Origin: Caldifarciminota bacterium
Lineage (GTDB): Bacteria; Hydrothermota; Tepidihabitantia; Tepidihabitantales; CAIPLT01
Length of the DNA stretch: 5,579 nt
Direction of reading: 5' to 3'
Assembly: GCA_025061975.1 (NCBI GenBank)
Contig: JANXBB010000301.1
Span: forward strand, 1 to 5,579
How positions within the stretch are numbered: the first letter of the stretch is position 1; each line of letters starts with the position of its first letter. Under the pieces are notes generated by a model that ran no database searches, was not told where the DNA came from, and was given only the letters and a program-made list of their open reading frames with translations. The position numbers and the translations under genes are program-made. Below are positions 1 to 5,579 of this stretch, piece after piece.

Positions 1-250
1 AAGTTTGGGCAATATCAGTTGTTGTAGTAACAAGACTTAAAGCCTTATTTTTATCATCTTCACTAAGTTTTTGCTTTTCCACTAACTTTGAAAGGCTTTT
101 TTTAATGCCTTCAAGTGCATTAGTTAGAATTGCTTCACTAATATCAACAAGAATTACCTCATAACCACTACAAGCAAATACTTGGGCAATACCACTTCCC
201 ATTGTACCAGCTCCTATTACACCAACTTTTTTAATATCTTCAAGCCGCAT
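1..250 (-). CDS. hbd: 3-hydroxyacyl-CoA (3-hydroxybutyryl-CoA) dehydrogenase, N-terminal part (partial)
   Basis: Translation from the ATG at 248-250 gives 83 residues, open to the window edge. The start reads MRLEDIKKVGVIGAGTMGSG, and the dinucleotide-binding loop G13-A-G15-T-M17-G18-S-G20-I-A-Q matches this family. An acidic D36 closes strand two (EVILVD), which favours NAD+. Helix text resembling KKSLSKLVEKQKLSEDD and the TTTTDI stretch continue the family pattern. The full enzyme (usually about 280-290 residues) interconverts 3-hydroxyacyl-CoA and 3-oxoacyl-CoA in the cytosol, in butyrate-type fermentation or beta-oxidation. Direction and chain length cannot be told from this fragment. A near-perfect Shine-Dalgarno supports the start. 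It follows hypA by 39 nt. A fused FadB/FadJ-type enzyme is unlikely because the Rossmann domain begins almost at the start codon. Confidence 0.9.
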   Translation of the reverse strand, partial: MRLEDIKKVGVIGAGTMGSGIAQVFACSGYEVILVDISEAILTNALEGIKKSLSKLVEKQKLSEDDKNKALSLVTTTTDIAQT

Positions 251-255
251 AGCTT

Positions 256-263
256 CCTCCTTT
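256..263 (-). promoter_or_regulatory. Strong Shine-Dalgarno site of the hydroxyacyl-CoA dehydrogenase gene
   Basis: On the minus strand this reads AAAGGAGG, followed by AAGCT (5 nt) and the ATG at 248-250. It is a near-perfect anti-SD match and the strongest in the window. It decides the start codon and suggests translation independent of hypA, 39 nt upstream. Confidence 0.85.
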
Positions 264-289
264 CTTTCGGTTAAATTAATCAACTTGCT

Positions 290-649
290 CTATTCAATAT
301 CAATATACTCAATTAATACATCGTTGCCTTCAATTAATTCTATCCCGGCATTACACTCACAACCTAAAAGTTTACTATTTAACTTTTCACCGTTTTCTGG
401 TGTTATTTGGACCTGACTTTGGCATTGGGGACATTTAATAACTATCGGCACAATTTCAAAATCTAATTTAGCATTCTCAGCTATAGTATTCTTCTTTAAA
501 ATGTCAAAGTAAAACTCCACACAGTTAGGAATTATTGCCGATGCAACGCCAATCTTAAGTTTTATCTTATTAATCCGTTGTGCATTATGTTTCTGAGCTT
601 CTGTTATTGCCTGTTTAATAATACTATCAGTTATTGCTAACTCGTGCAT
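290..649 (-). CDS. hypA: HypA/HybF-like nickel metallochaperone, variant zinc site
   Basis: This 119-residue protein matches HypA in length (about 113-120) and plan. HypA hands nickel to [NiFe]-hydrogenase precursors together with HypB, and in some bacteria to urease. The N-terminus is MHE, whose amino group, H2 and E3 form the nickel site, which fixes the ATG at 647-649. The family core follows: INKIKLKIGVASAIIPNCVEFYFDILKKNT (26-55) and LDFEIVPIVIKCPQC (62-76). The protein ends with the typical ELIEGNDVLIEYIDIE. The zinc site is odd. The first pair is a normal C73-x-x-C76, but the second is C97-E-C99 (CxC) instead of CxxC, and the insert between the pairs is about 20 residues. The frame is intact on both sides, so this is not a frameshift. 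It lies 25 nt after the DUF2723 gene with only a weak ribosome-binding site. No hydrogenase or hypB is in the window, so the client enzyme is unknown. Confidence 0.85.
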   Translation of the reverse strand: MHELAITDSIIKQAITEAQKHNAQRINKIKLKIGVASAIIPNCVEFYFDILKKNTIAENAKLDFEIVPIVIKCPQCQSQVQITPENGEKLNSKLLGCECNAGIELIEGNDVLIEYIDIE

Positions 650-674
650 ATCTTATAACAAAGCTTCTAATGTG

Positions 675-3392
675 TTATTTAGGTTTTTCTTCTTTCTTTT
701 CTTCTTTCTTTTGTAAGTCCTCAAGCATCTTCCTAGCATTATTATCACGTGGATTTATCCGTAACCATTCTTGAAGAGTTCGGATTGCTTTAGTAGTATC
801 GTGTAAGTATTCAGTATAAAGCGAAACAAGACTTTGAACCGGCTCAGCTTGATTTGGTGCAATTTGACGTGCTTTAAGATAAGCATCCTCGGCAGATTTA
901 AAGTCATTTTGGCTTTGGTAAATCCAACCACGACGTATAAGTAACTCCGGATCGTCTTTAATACCCATGCGTTCAATAGAGTCTAAGTAAGCATGGGCGA
1001 GTTTGTAATCTTGATTAAGCATTGCGAAAACTGAAAGATTATAATATATTGGTGCTTTTTTATCTGGATCGATATCAAACCCTAAAGTCCTCTCTAAGGT
1101 CTTAATTGCCAAATCCATTCGTCCCATTTTTTGATATTCTTGAGCCAAAGCTGCAAAAGATGCAATGTAGTTTAGAAATAGCCCACGCGTATTATCATCT
1201 TTAATAACTTTCGGATCCATCATACTCTCCATTTTATACTTATCAAAAAGCTCTTGAGTTCGCGCGACATTTACTTGCCCTAATGATTTAACATTAGTTA
1301 CCCGATTTACAAGCCCTTCAAGCCTTAGATATGGCTCAACATCTTTAAGATTTTCGGCACGGTCAACAGTAGTAGCAAAATATACAGGCATAACACCTTC
1401 TTTGTAATTATCCATAACTTTAGCCATAAAATCTGAAGCTGGTGAAACATAATCTTCAGGCCATTTTAATTTAATGCCTGAGTTAGTTGCTAAGATATCG
1501 CGGATCATAATGTCTTTTAAAAGAAATGTCCGTCGCCCCGCGCCAATTAATCCTTGAGGTAAACGATCAATCTCTTCTAAACTAAACGAAATTGGTGCAC
1601 CCCATTTTTTTAATTGTTTTATAAACCAATTGGTATTTAACAGTGAAAGATTGGCCACAGCAATATTTTTCCCAAAATTCGGATCATATCCTGCAGGACG
1701 ATTAGGAACAAATTGCACAAACCATAATGGAAAAGTATCGTTGTCCCCATTAGTGAAAATTATCGCTTTTTCCCCTTCACATGAAACAAGCATATTATAT
1801 CCGTATTCGGCAGGAATCCAATTGCCCCGACGCGAAACTGAAGAATAATTAAAAGCAATTGGCAAAAACATTAAAATTATACTTAGACCGCAAAAAGCTA
1901 ATCGGCCAATTCGGTTGAGCCGAAAATTTGTAAAGAGCCATTTTAAAAATGCAAATGTTCCTAAACCGATAAAGATTGTGTAAAAAACATAAGAGAATGC
2001 AAAGAAGTAATCACGCTCTCGGACTTCACGAAACTTCAAATGGGGTCGGGGATCACTTGGTGAGTATTTAAGATTTAAATAAGTCACAAGCCCAACTGAT
2101 GCTACAAGAAAGCATAAAAAAATTAACCACCAAGACTTACGATCCTTTTTGTAATGTTCCACTATTCCATATCCGCCCAAAATTACCGGGATAATTCCAA
2201 AAATTGCCGGCCAGCGGATACCTAAAAAGATATCAAAATAGCGCTCTCCGCCCCATTGCCATAAGAAATATCTGAGATAAAATTTTAGTTGCTCAAAATA
2301 TGCGACAAAAACATTAAATGCCGGATAACTATTAGGATAGTTACGATAATCTGCTTCGGTTAAAAATTGGGTCTTACGGGGAAAAAGTTTCATTGGATCG
2401 TATTGCTCCCGTTTAAGAACACTTACAAAATCAGCCCAACGTTGCGGATCAACTTCATTAATTGGAGGCTCTAATCGTGACCGAACGAGTAAATAAAATT
2501 GAACTGTACCGGCAAGCATAATAAAAACCAACCCCCAAAAGACATATTGGGTATCAAGTTTACCTTTACTGTAGAGATAATACAGGTAACTAGCAAAGAC
2601 ACCTATAAGTAATATAAAAAGTATAAACTTAGAATACAAAATCTGGATAATCGCCACCGGCGGTGATGCTAAAAATAAAACAAAATAGTCCACTAAATCT
2701 AATCCGGCAATTGCAACAATTATTAAGAATAATACCAAGAGTTCTACTAAATGAAGTTTAAGAATTGCATCACGGTCAATTAAAAATGCATATACAAGTA
2801 GTGGGAAAAGTATCATTAACGGTGTAAAATGAATACCTGCTGATAAAAACAAAAGATATATTGCAAAAAGCACAATGCGGTTATCACCGACACCGGCTTC
2901 AACTTTTTCGCGCCAAATTAACGCCAAATAAAGCACAATTAATGCCGCAACTACACAAGGTGTATAAACTTCAGTCTCTACGGAATTATCCCAAAAAGAA
3001 TAAGCAAATGCTAATGCAAATGCTGCGGCAACACCGGCAATATGGGGCACATAAGGATATCGCTCAAGAAAAGCTTGGTCTTTTTTCGCAATCGATATTA
3101 ACTTTAGGACAAGAAGATATATTAAAACGCAAGAGATAGCTCCAAATAAAGCGGTAAGAAAATTAATTCGGAATGCAACTTCGCGTGCTAAGGGAATAAG
3201 GGAAAAAATTCGTCCAATTAACACAAATAGAGGTGTACCGGGTGGATGAGGAATACCGAGCACATAAGAGCAAGCAATTAATTCTCCACAATCCCAAAAC
3301 GATGCCGTCGGTGCGATTGAATATAGATAAACCCCTAAAACAACTGCTAAAATTCCAACGCTGATTATTAATTTAATATATCTTCTGTTCAT
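675..3392 (-). CDS. DUF2723 (TMEM260-like) polytopic membrane protein with C-terminal TPR repeats, putative GT-C glycosyltransferase
   Basis: This 905-residue protein has about 13-14 predicted membrane segments, the first at 6-26 and the last near 498-514. A long soluble region follows. The DUF2723 signature lies just after helix 1: APTASFWDCGELIA (27-40), then HPPGTPLFVLIGR (49-61), where D34 or E37 is the likely catalytic acid in the first outside loop. Further family blocks are VETEVY (138-143), REVRERDYFFAF (455-466), and FTNGDNDTFPLWFVQ with NLSLLNTNWFIK (546-592). The positive stretch RLNRIGR before the last helix suggests it is cytoplasmic, which places the soluble part outside the membrane. 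About four TPR-like helical pairs occupy 742-881, and the tail is Lys/Glu rich. Human TMEM260, from the same family, is a protein O-mannosyltransferase; transfer from a polyprenyl-phosphate sugar to an exported protein or glycan is only an inference here. The start is well supported by an AGAAGGAG site 5 nt upstream. Confidence 0.87.
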   Translation of the reverse strand: MNRRYIKLIISVGILAVVLGVYLYSIAPTASFWDCGELIACSYVLGIPHPPGTPLFVLIGRIFSLIPLAREVAFRINFLTALFGAISCVLIYLLVLKLISIAKKDQAFLERYPYVPHIAGVAAAFALAFAYSFWDNSVETEVYTPCVVAALIVLYLALIWREKVEAGVGDNRIVLFAIYLLFLSAGIHFTPLMILFPLLVYAFLIDRDAILKLHLVELLVLFLIIVAIAGLDLVDYFVLFLASPPVAIIQILYSKFILFILLIGVFASYLYYLYSKGKLDTQYVFWGLVFIMLAGTVQFYLLVRSRLEPPINEVDPQRWADFVSVLKREQYDPMKLFPRKTQFLTEADYRNYPNSYPAFNVFVAYFEQLKFYLRYFLWQWGGERYFDIFLGIRWPAIFGIIPVILGGYGIVEHYKKDRKSWWLIFLCFLVASVGLVTYLNLKYSPSDPRPHLKFREVRERDYFFAFSYVFYTIFIGLGTFAFLKWLFTNFRLNRIGRLAFCGLSIILMFLPIAFNYSSVSRRGNWIPAEYGYNMLVSCEGEKAIIFTNGDNDTFPLWFVQFVPNRPAGYDPNFGKNIAVANLSLLNTNWFIKQLKKWGAPISFSLEEIDRLPQGLIGAGRRTFLLKDIMIRDILATNSGIKLKWPEDYVSPASDFMAKVMDNYKEGVMPVYFATTVDRAENLKDVEPYLRLEGLVNRVTNVKSLGQVNVARTQELFDKYKMESMMDPKVIKDDNTRGLFLNYIASFAALAQEYQKMGRMDLAIKTLERTLGFDIDPDKKAPIYYNLSVFAMLNQDYKLAHAYLDSIERMGIKDDPELLIRRGWIYQSQNDFKSAEDAYLKARQIAPNQAEPVQSLVSLYTEYLHDTTKAIRTLQEWLRINPRDNNARKMLEDLQKKEEKKEEKPK
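689..712 (-). repeat. Perfect 12-bp tandem duplication in the DUF2723 C-terminal tail
   Basis: On the plus strand CTTCTTTCTTTT occurs twice back to back (689-700 and 701-712), inside a pyrimidine run covering 684-712. On the coding strand it is a polypurine tract encoding the KKEEKKEE part of the terminal tail (residues 896-902). The unit is four codons long, so copy number change keeps the frame. It looks like a small slippage-prone in-frame repeat rather than a conserved domain. Confidence 0.85.
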
Positions 3393-3394
3393 TG

Positions 3395-4162
3395 TTACTC
3401 CTTCTCTTTAGTTTTTAGTAACGCTTTTGTAAGATTATACCTAAGTTCTTGAGCAGTAATATCAGTATAAATATTGCCTTTTTCGGCATAGGAGATTCTA
3501 TTAAGTCGTTCAGAAATAATTACTGATACAGCATCTGATTGCATTGTAATTCCAATTCCAGCTCGATGACGCATGCCCCAATATTTACCTTCGTCGGTAA
3601 TTTCACTTAAAGGTAAAGTGCAAGCTGCTGCAACAATTTGATCACCGGAAATAATACATGCACCATCGTGAAGCGGGGAAAGCGGTGTAAAAATTGAAAC
3701 CAGAAGCGGAGCTGAAACTTTGGCTTCAATTCTTATCCCGGTTTCGATAATATCTTTAAGCCCAATTTGCCGCTCAATCACAAAAAGTCCGCCATAGTGC
3801 CGCTCTTTTAAAATTTGCGCCGCACTTACAATCTCATTGACAACATATTCTTCTTTGGGGCTTGGTAAAAGAAACCTTAAAAACTTAATCCGTCCAAGCC
3901 GAGCTAATGCGTTACGAATCTCGGGCTGAAAAAGAATTACAAAAACTACAAGCCAAACAGTCTTCAACGAACTAACAATTAAAGAGAGTGCTTTAAGATC
4001 AAGCCATGATACTACTAAGGAACCAATAAAAATTACAATCAAGGCATAAAGCATGCGCATTGCCCGACTACCTTTAAGAAATTTCATAAAATAAAAGAAA
4101 ATCACTGTTACTATTGCAATATCAATAAGATCGCGAAGTGTCGGCCGTAAGAAACTAAACAT
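3395..4162 (-). CDS. cdaA: Membrane diadenylate cyclase CdaA (c-di-AMP synthase)
   Basis: This 255-residue protein should condense two ATP into cyclic di-AMP and two pyrophosphates, an essential second messenger for osmolyte and potassium control in many bacteria. The N-terminus carries three hydrophobic segments (about 11-29, 36-54, 59-77), then the CdaA linker FQPEIRNALARLGR (78-91). The DAC domain follows: GLFVIER (125-131), SPLHDGACII (162-171) with the catalytic D166-G167-A168, TLPLSE (182-187) and RHR (198-200). The usual GTRHRAA reads GMRHRAG here (M197), and the usual SEETG after the last strand reads SERLN. Both core motifs are retained, so activity is likely. Length is close to Bacillus CdaA (about 273). 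The ATG at 4160-4162 begins 3 nt after the deaminase stop without a visible Shine-Dalgarno, which implies coupling. The usual partners cdaR (YbbR) and glmM are not adjacent. Its last codons contain the ribosome-binding site of the next gene. Confidence 0.93.
   Translation of the reverse strand: MFSFLRPTLRDLIDIAIVTVIFFYFMKFLKGSRAMRMLYALIVIFIGSLVVSWLDLKALSLIVSSLKTVWLVVFVILFQPEIRNALARLGRIKFLRFLLPSPKEEYVVNEIVSAAQILKERHYGGLFVIERQIGLKDIIETGIRIEAKVSAPLLVSIFTPLSPLHDGACIISGDQIVAAACTLPLSEITDEGKYWGMRHRAGIGITMQSDAVSVIISERLNRISYAEKGNIYTDITAQELRYNLTKALLKTKEKE
3398..3405 (-). promoter_or_regulatory. Shine-Dalgarno site of the DUF2723 gene embedded in the cdaA 3' end
   Basis: On the minus strand this reads AGAAGGAG, 5 nt before the ATG at 3390-3392. 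It overlaps the last sense codons of cdaA (encoding KEKE), and the cdaA TAA lies between the site and the start codon. Ribosomes finishing cdaA would therefore cover this site, which points to coupled expression. Confidence 0.8.
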
Positions 4163-4165
4163 TGA

Positions 4166-4612
4166 TTAGCGCTTGGTAATTTTAATATTTGCCTCTTTTA
4201 ATAATGATTTAGCTAATTTATCCGGGTACTTGTTTTTTATCACGATTTCTTTTACACCAGCATTAATAAGTAACTTTGCGCAACTCACACAAGGCGAATG
4301 AGTTGTATAAAGTGTTGCACCCTCAACAGGAATTCCAAAAAATGCTGCTTGGACTAAAACATTTTGTTCGGCATGAATTCCGCGACAAATTTCTATTCGT
4401 TCTCCAGGTTTTATTTTGAGCTTTTTGCGCAAACACCCAACCTGCGCACAATGTAGAAGTCCGCGCGGTGCGCCATTGTAACCAGTAGCTAAAATCCGCT
4501 TATCTCTTACTAATACTGCTCCAACTTTACGGCGCATACATGTTGAACGTTCAGCAACAACCCCAGCAATTTTTAGAAAATACTCGTCCCAATTTAATCG
4601 GGTCTTGGGCAT
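4166..4612 (-). CDS. dCMP deaminase (zinc-dependent cytidine/deoxycytidylate deaminase family)
   Basis: This 148-residue cytosolic enzyme should hydrolyse dCMP to dUMP and ammonia, feeding thymidylate synthase. The family start signature is present (NWDEYFLKIA, residues 7-16). It is followed by STCMRRKVGAVLVRDKRILATGYNGAPRG (23-51) and the conserved HC..VGCLR (54-61). The zinc site is H80-A-E82, with E82 as the proton-shuttling glutamate, plus P107-C108-V-S-C111. Length matches bacterial ComEB-type dCMP deaminases (about 140-190 residues). The ATG at 4610-4612 is chosen because it sits just before the conserved WDEYF block. Only a poor AAGAG element lies 9 nt upstream, inside the end of gyrA, so translation is probably coupled to gyrA termination 6 nt away. 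The stop is 3 nt before cdaA. A guanine or riboflavin-type deaminase is less likely because the YNGAPRG and HC..GCLR blocks are typical of dCMP deaminases. Substrate specificity is inferred from family membership. Confidence 0.92.
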   Translation of the reverse strand: MPKTRLNWDEYFLKIAGVVAERSTCMRRKVGAVLVRDKRILATGYNGAPRGLLHCAQVGCLRKKLKIKPGERIEICRGIHAEQNVLVQAAFFGIPVEGATLYTTHSPCVSCAKLLINAGVKEIVIKNKYPDKLAKSLLKEANIKITKR

Positions 4613-4618
4613 AACTAA

Positions 4619-5579
4619 TTACTCTTGAACAATCCGGGCAACATCAACCACACAATCACCTTCACGCAATTGAATTAACCGCACGCCAACCGTTGCTCGA
4701 CTTTGCTTACGAATCTCATTAACTTTTATCCGTAAAACTGTACCATTCTTAGTAATTATCATAACTTCATCATCATCGGATACAGCTTTGGCACTAATTA
4801 GCTTGCCGGATTTATTATTTACCTTGCCGGCAGTTACTCCTTTACCACCACGGTGTCTTAATGGAAATTCCTTATAATCACAACGCTTGCCATAGCCTAA
4901 TTCTGTTACAATTAATAATGACTGATTAGGAAGCACGACACTACCATCAATAACTTCGTCGTTTTTTGCTAATTTTATACCTGTCACGCCATAAGCATTT
5001 CTCCCCATAGCCCGAACATCTTTTTCAGAAAACCGTAGCCCCATGCCATTTTTGGTAACTAATACAATTTCATCTTTGCCCGAAGTAAGAAAGGTATTAA
5101 TTAACCGGTCATTCTTTTCGATATTTATCGCAATTATACCGCTCTTGCGAGGATTAGAAAATTCTTCAAGTGAAGTTTTCTTCACTATTCCTTGGGCTGT
5201 AACCATAAAAACATAATTATTCTTTGTAAATTCCCGAACTGAAAGATAAGATGTAATTTTTTCGTCTTTTTCTAATTCAATAAGATTAACAATCGGCCGA
5301 CCTTTAGCTTGATAAGTCCCTTCAGGAATCTCATAGACTTTTAACCAATAGCATCGACCTTGATTGGTAAAGAAAAGGAGGTAATCCAAAGTTGTTGCGG
5401 TTATAAGTCCTTCAACAAAATCCTCTTCGCTCACTTCAACCCCAGCTCGGCCTACTCCACCCCGACTTTGACGACGATATGCCGAGACAGGCATTCTTTT
5501 TATATATCCACGGTGTGTAATCATTATCGCAACATTTTCTTCAGCAATTAAATCCTCAATATTTAATTCTTCAACTTTG
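4619..5579 (-). CDS. gyrA: DNA gyrase subunit A, C-terminal part (partial, 5' end outside window)
   Basis: The frame is open from the window edge (first full codon at 5578) to a TAA at 4619-4621, giving 319 residues. It is the C-terminal beta-pinwheel of gyrase A, the domain that wraps DNA so the A2B2 enzyme can introduce negative supercoils using ATP. Visible family landmarks, in order, are EDLIAEE, THRGYIKR, a GyrA-box-like QSRGGVG (residues 37-43 of this fragment), KVYEIPEGTYQAKGRPIVNL, VRAMGRNAYGVTGIKL, GYGKR and a final GVRLIQL blade. These align block by block with the E. coli GyrA tail that I recall, so all six blades appear present. The protein stops right after the last blade with no acidic tail. 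The catalytic tyrosine and winged-helix part lie outside the window. The ATG at 5522-5524 is internal, not the start, because conserved sequence continues upstream of it. The box departs from the Q(R/K)RGG(R/K)G consensus, so ParC is a weaker alternative. It heads the cluster and is followed 6 nt later by the dCMP deaminase. Confidence 0.93.
   Translation of the reverse strand, partial: KVEELNIEDLIAEENVAIMITHRGYIKRMPVSAYRRQSRGGVGRAGVEVSEEDFVEGLITATTLDYLLFFTNQGRCYWLKVYEIPEGTYQAKGRPIVNLIELEKDEKITSYLSVREFTKNNYVFMVTAQGIVKKTSLEEFSNPRKSGIIAINIEKNDRLINTFLTSGKDEIVLVTKNGMGLRFSEKDVRAMGRNAYGVTGIKLAKNDEVIDGSVVLPNQSLLIVTELGYGKRCDYKEFPLRHRGGKGVTAGKVNNKSGKLISAKAVSDDDEVMIITKNGTVLRIKVNEIRKQSRATVGVRLIQLREGDCVVDVARIVQE

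Larger units (their letters stand above)
1..5579 (-). other. Probable polycistron: gyrA - dCMP deaminase - cdaA - DUF2723 - hypA - hbd
   Basis: All six genes are co-directional with spacers of 6, 3, 2, 25 and 39 nt. I found no stem-loop plus T-run between any pair and no convincing -35/-10 pair in the two longer gaps. Co-transcription is therefore the simplest reading, although promoters inside coding regions cannot be excluded. The roles of the products are unrelated, so the grouping may reflect genome compaction rather than a shared pathway. No stretch longer than 39 nt lacks a gene. Confidence 0.6.

Noticed and set aside
251..289. Terminator or promoter in the hypA-hbd gap
   Set aside because: The 39 nt hold an AT-rich stretch and the Shine-Dalgarno, but no GC-rich stem with a T-run and no convincing -10/-35 pair.
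755..976. Second minus-strand open frame of 73 codons in the TPR region
   Set aside because: It is an alternative frame inside the TPR coding sequence, which itself matches the repeat consensus and reads through cleanly.
1630..1848. Plus-strand open frame of 72 codons
   Set aside because: It lies wholly opposite the strongly conserved NGDNDTFPLW region of the DUF2723 gene, has no ribosome-binding site that I can see and resembles no known protein.
2861..3139. Plus-strand open frame of 92 codons
   Set aside because: It is antisense to membrane segments of the DUF2723 gene. Its Gln/Lys-rich composition is what reversed hydrophobic codons produce.
5522..5524. ATG as the true start of a short stand-alone gyrase C-terminal protein
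   Set aside because: In-frame sequence upstream to the window edge (KVEELNIEDLIAEENVAI) continues the GyrA family pattern, so this Met is internal.
5360..5551. Plus-strand open frame of 63 codons
   Set aside because: It is antisense to the conserved GyrA-box region of gyrA and has no family likeness.
1..5579. Defence system, prophage, insertion sequence, CRISPR array, tRNA or rRNA
   Set aside because: The whole window is filled by six recognisable housekeeping-type genes. I saw no transposase, inverted terminal repeats, regularly spaced repeats or RNA gene folds.

Overview
The window is a gene-dense bacterial chromosome segment with low GC (roughly 35-40% by eye). All six recognisable genes lie on the minus strand, so transcription runs from high to low coordinates. 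I see no mobile element, RNA gene, CRISPR array or phage gene. Taxonomy is an inference only. A long DUF2723/TMEM260-like membrane protein with C-terminal TPRs, low GC and a small compact housekeeping cluster would fit the FCB supergroup or related uncultured lineages such as WOR-3/Stahlbacteria. No marker here proves it.

In transcription order the layout is as follows. (1) The 3' part of gyrA (4619-5579, cut by the window edge) encodes the DNA-wrapping beta-pinwheel of gyrase subunit A. (2) A dCMP deaminase (4166-4612) makes dUMP for thymidylate synthesis. (3) A CdaA-type membrane diadenylate cyclase (3395-4162) makes c-di-AMP. (4) A 905-residue DUF2723 multi-spanning protein with a TPR tail (675-3392) is a candidate GT-C glycosyltransferase. 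(5) A HypA-like nickel metallochaperone (290-649) has an abnormal zinc site. (6) The first 83 codons of a 3-hydroxyacyl/3-hydroxybutyryl-CoA dehydrogenase (1-250) run off the low-coordinate edge.

Spacers between genes are 6, 3, 2, 25 and 39 nt. No intergenic region is long enough to hold an obvious promoter plus terminator, and no terminator hairpin is visible, so the cluster is most simply one polycistron. Strong Shine-Dalgarno sequences occur only before the DUF2723 gene and the dehydrogenase. The deaminase and cdaA have almost none and probably rely on translational coupling.

Functionally this is a mixed housekeeping string: DNA topology, nucleotide supply, second messenger, envelope glycosylation, metal centre maturation and acyl-CoA metabolism. 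It is not a dedicated pathway or defence system. The points most worth a second look are the variant CdaA active-site motif (GMRHR) and the absence of adjacent cdaR/glmM, the CxC zinc site in HypA, the degenerate GyrA box, and the bacterial TMEM260-like protein ending in a tandemly duplicated KKEE tail.
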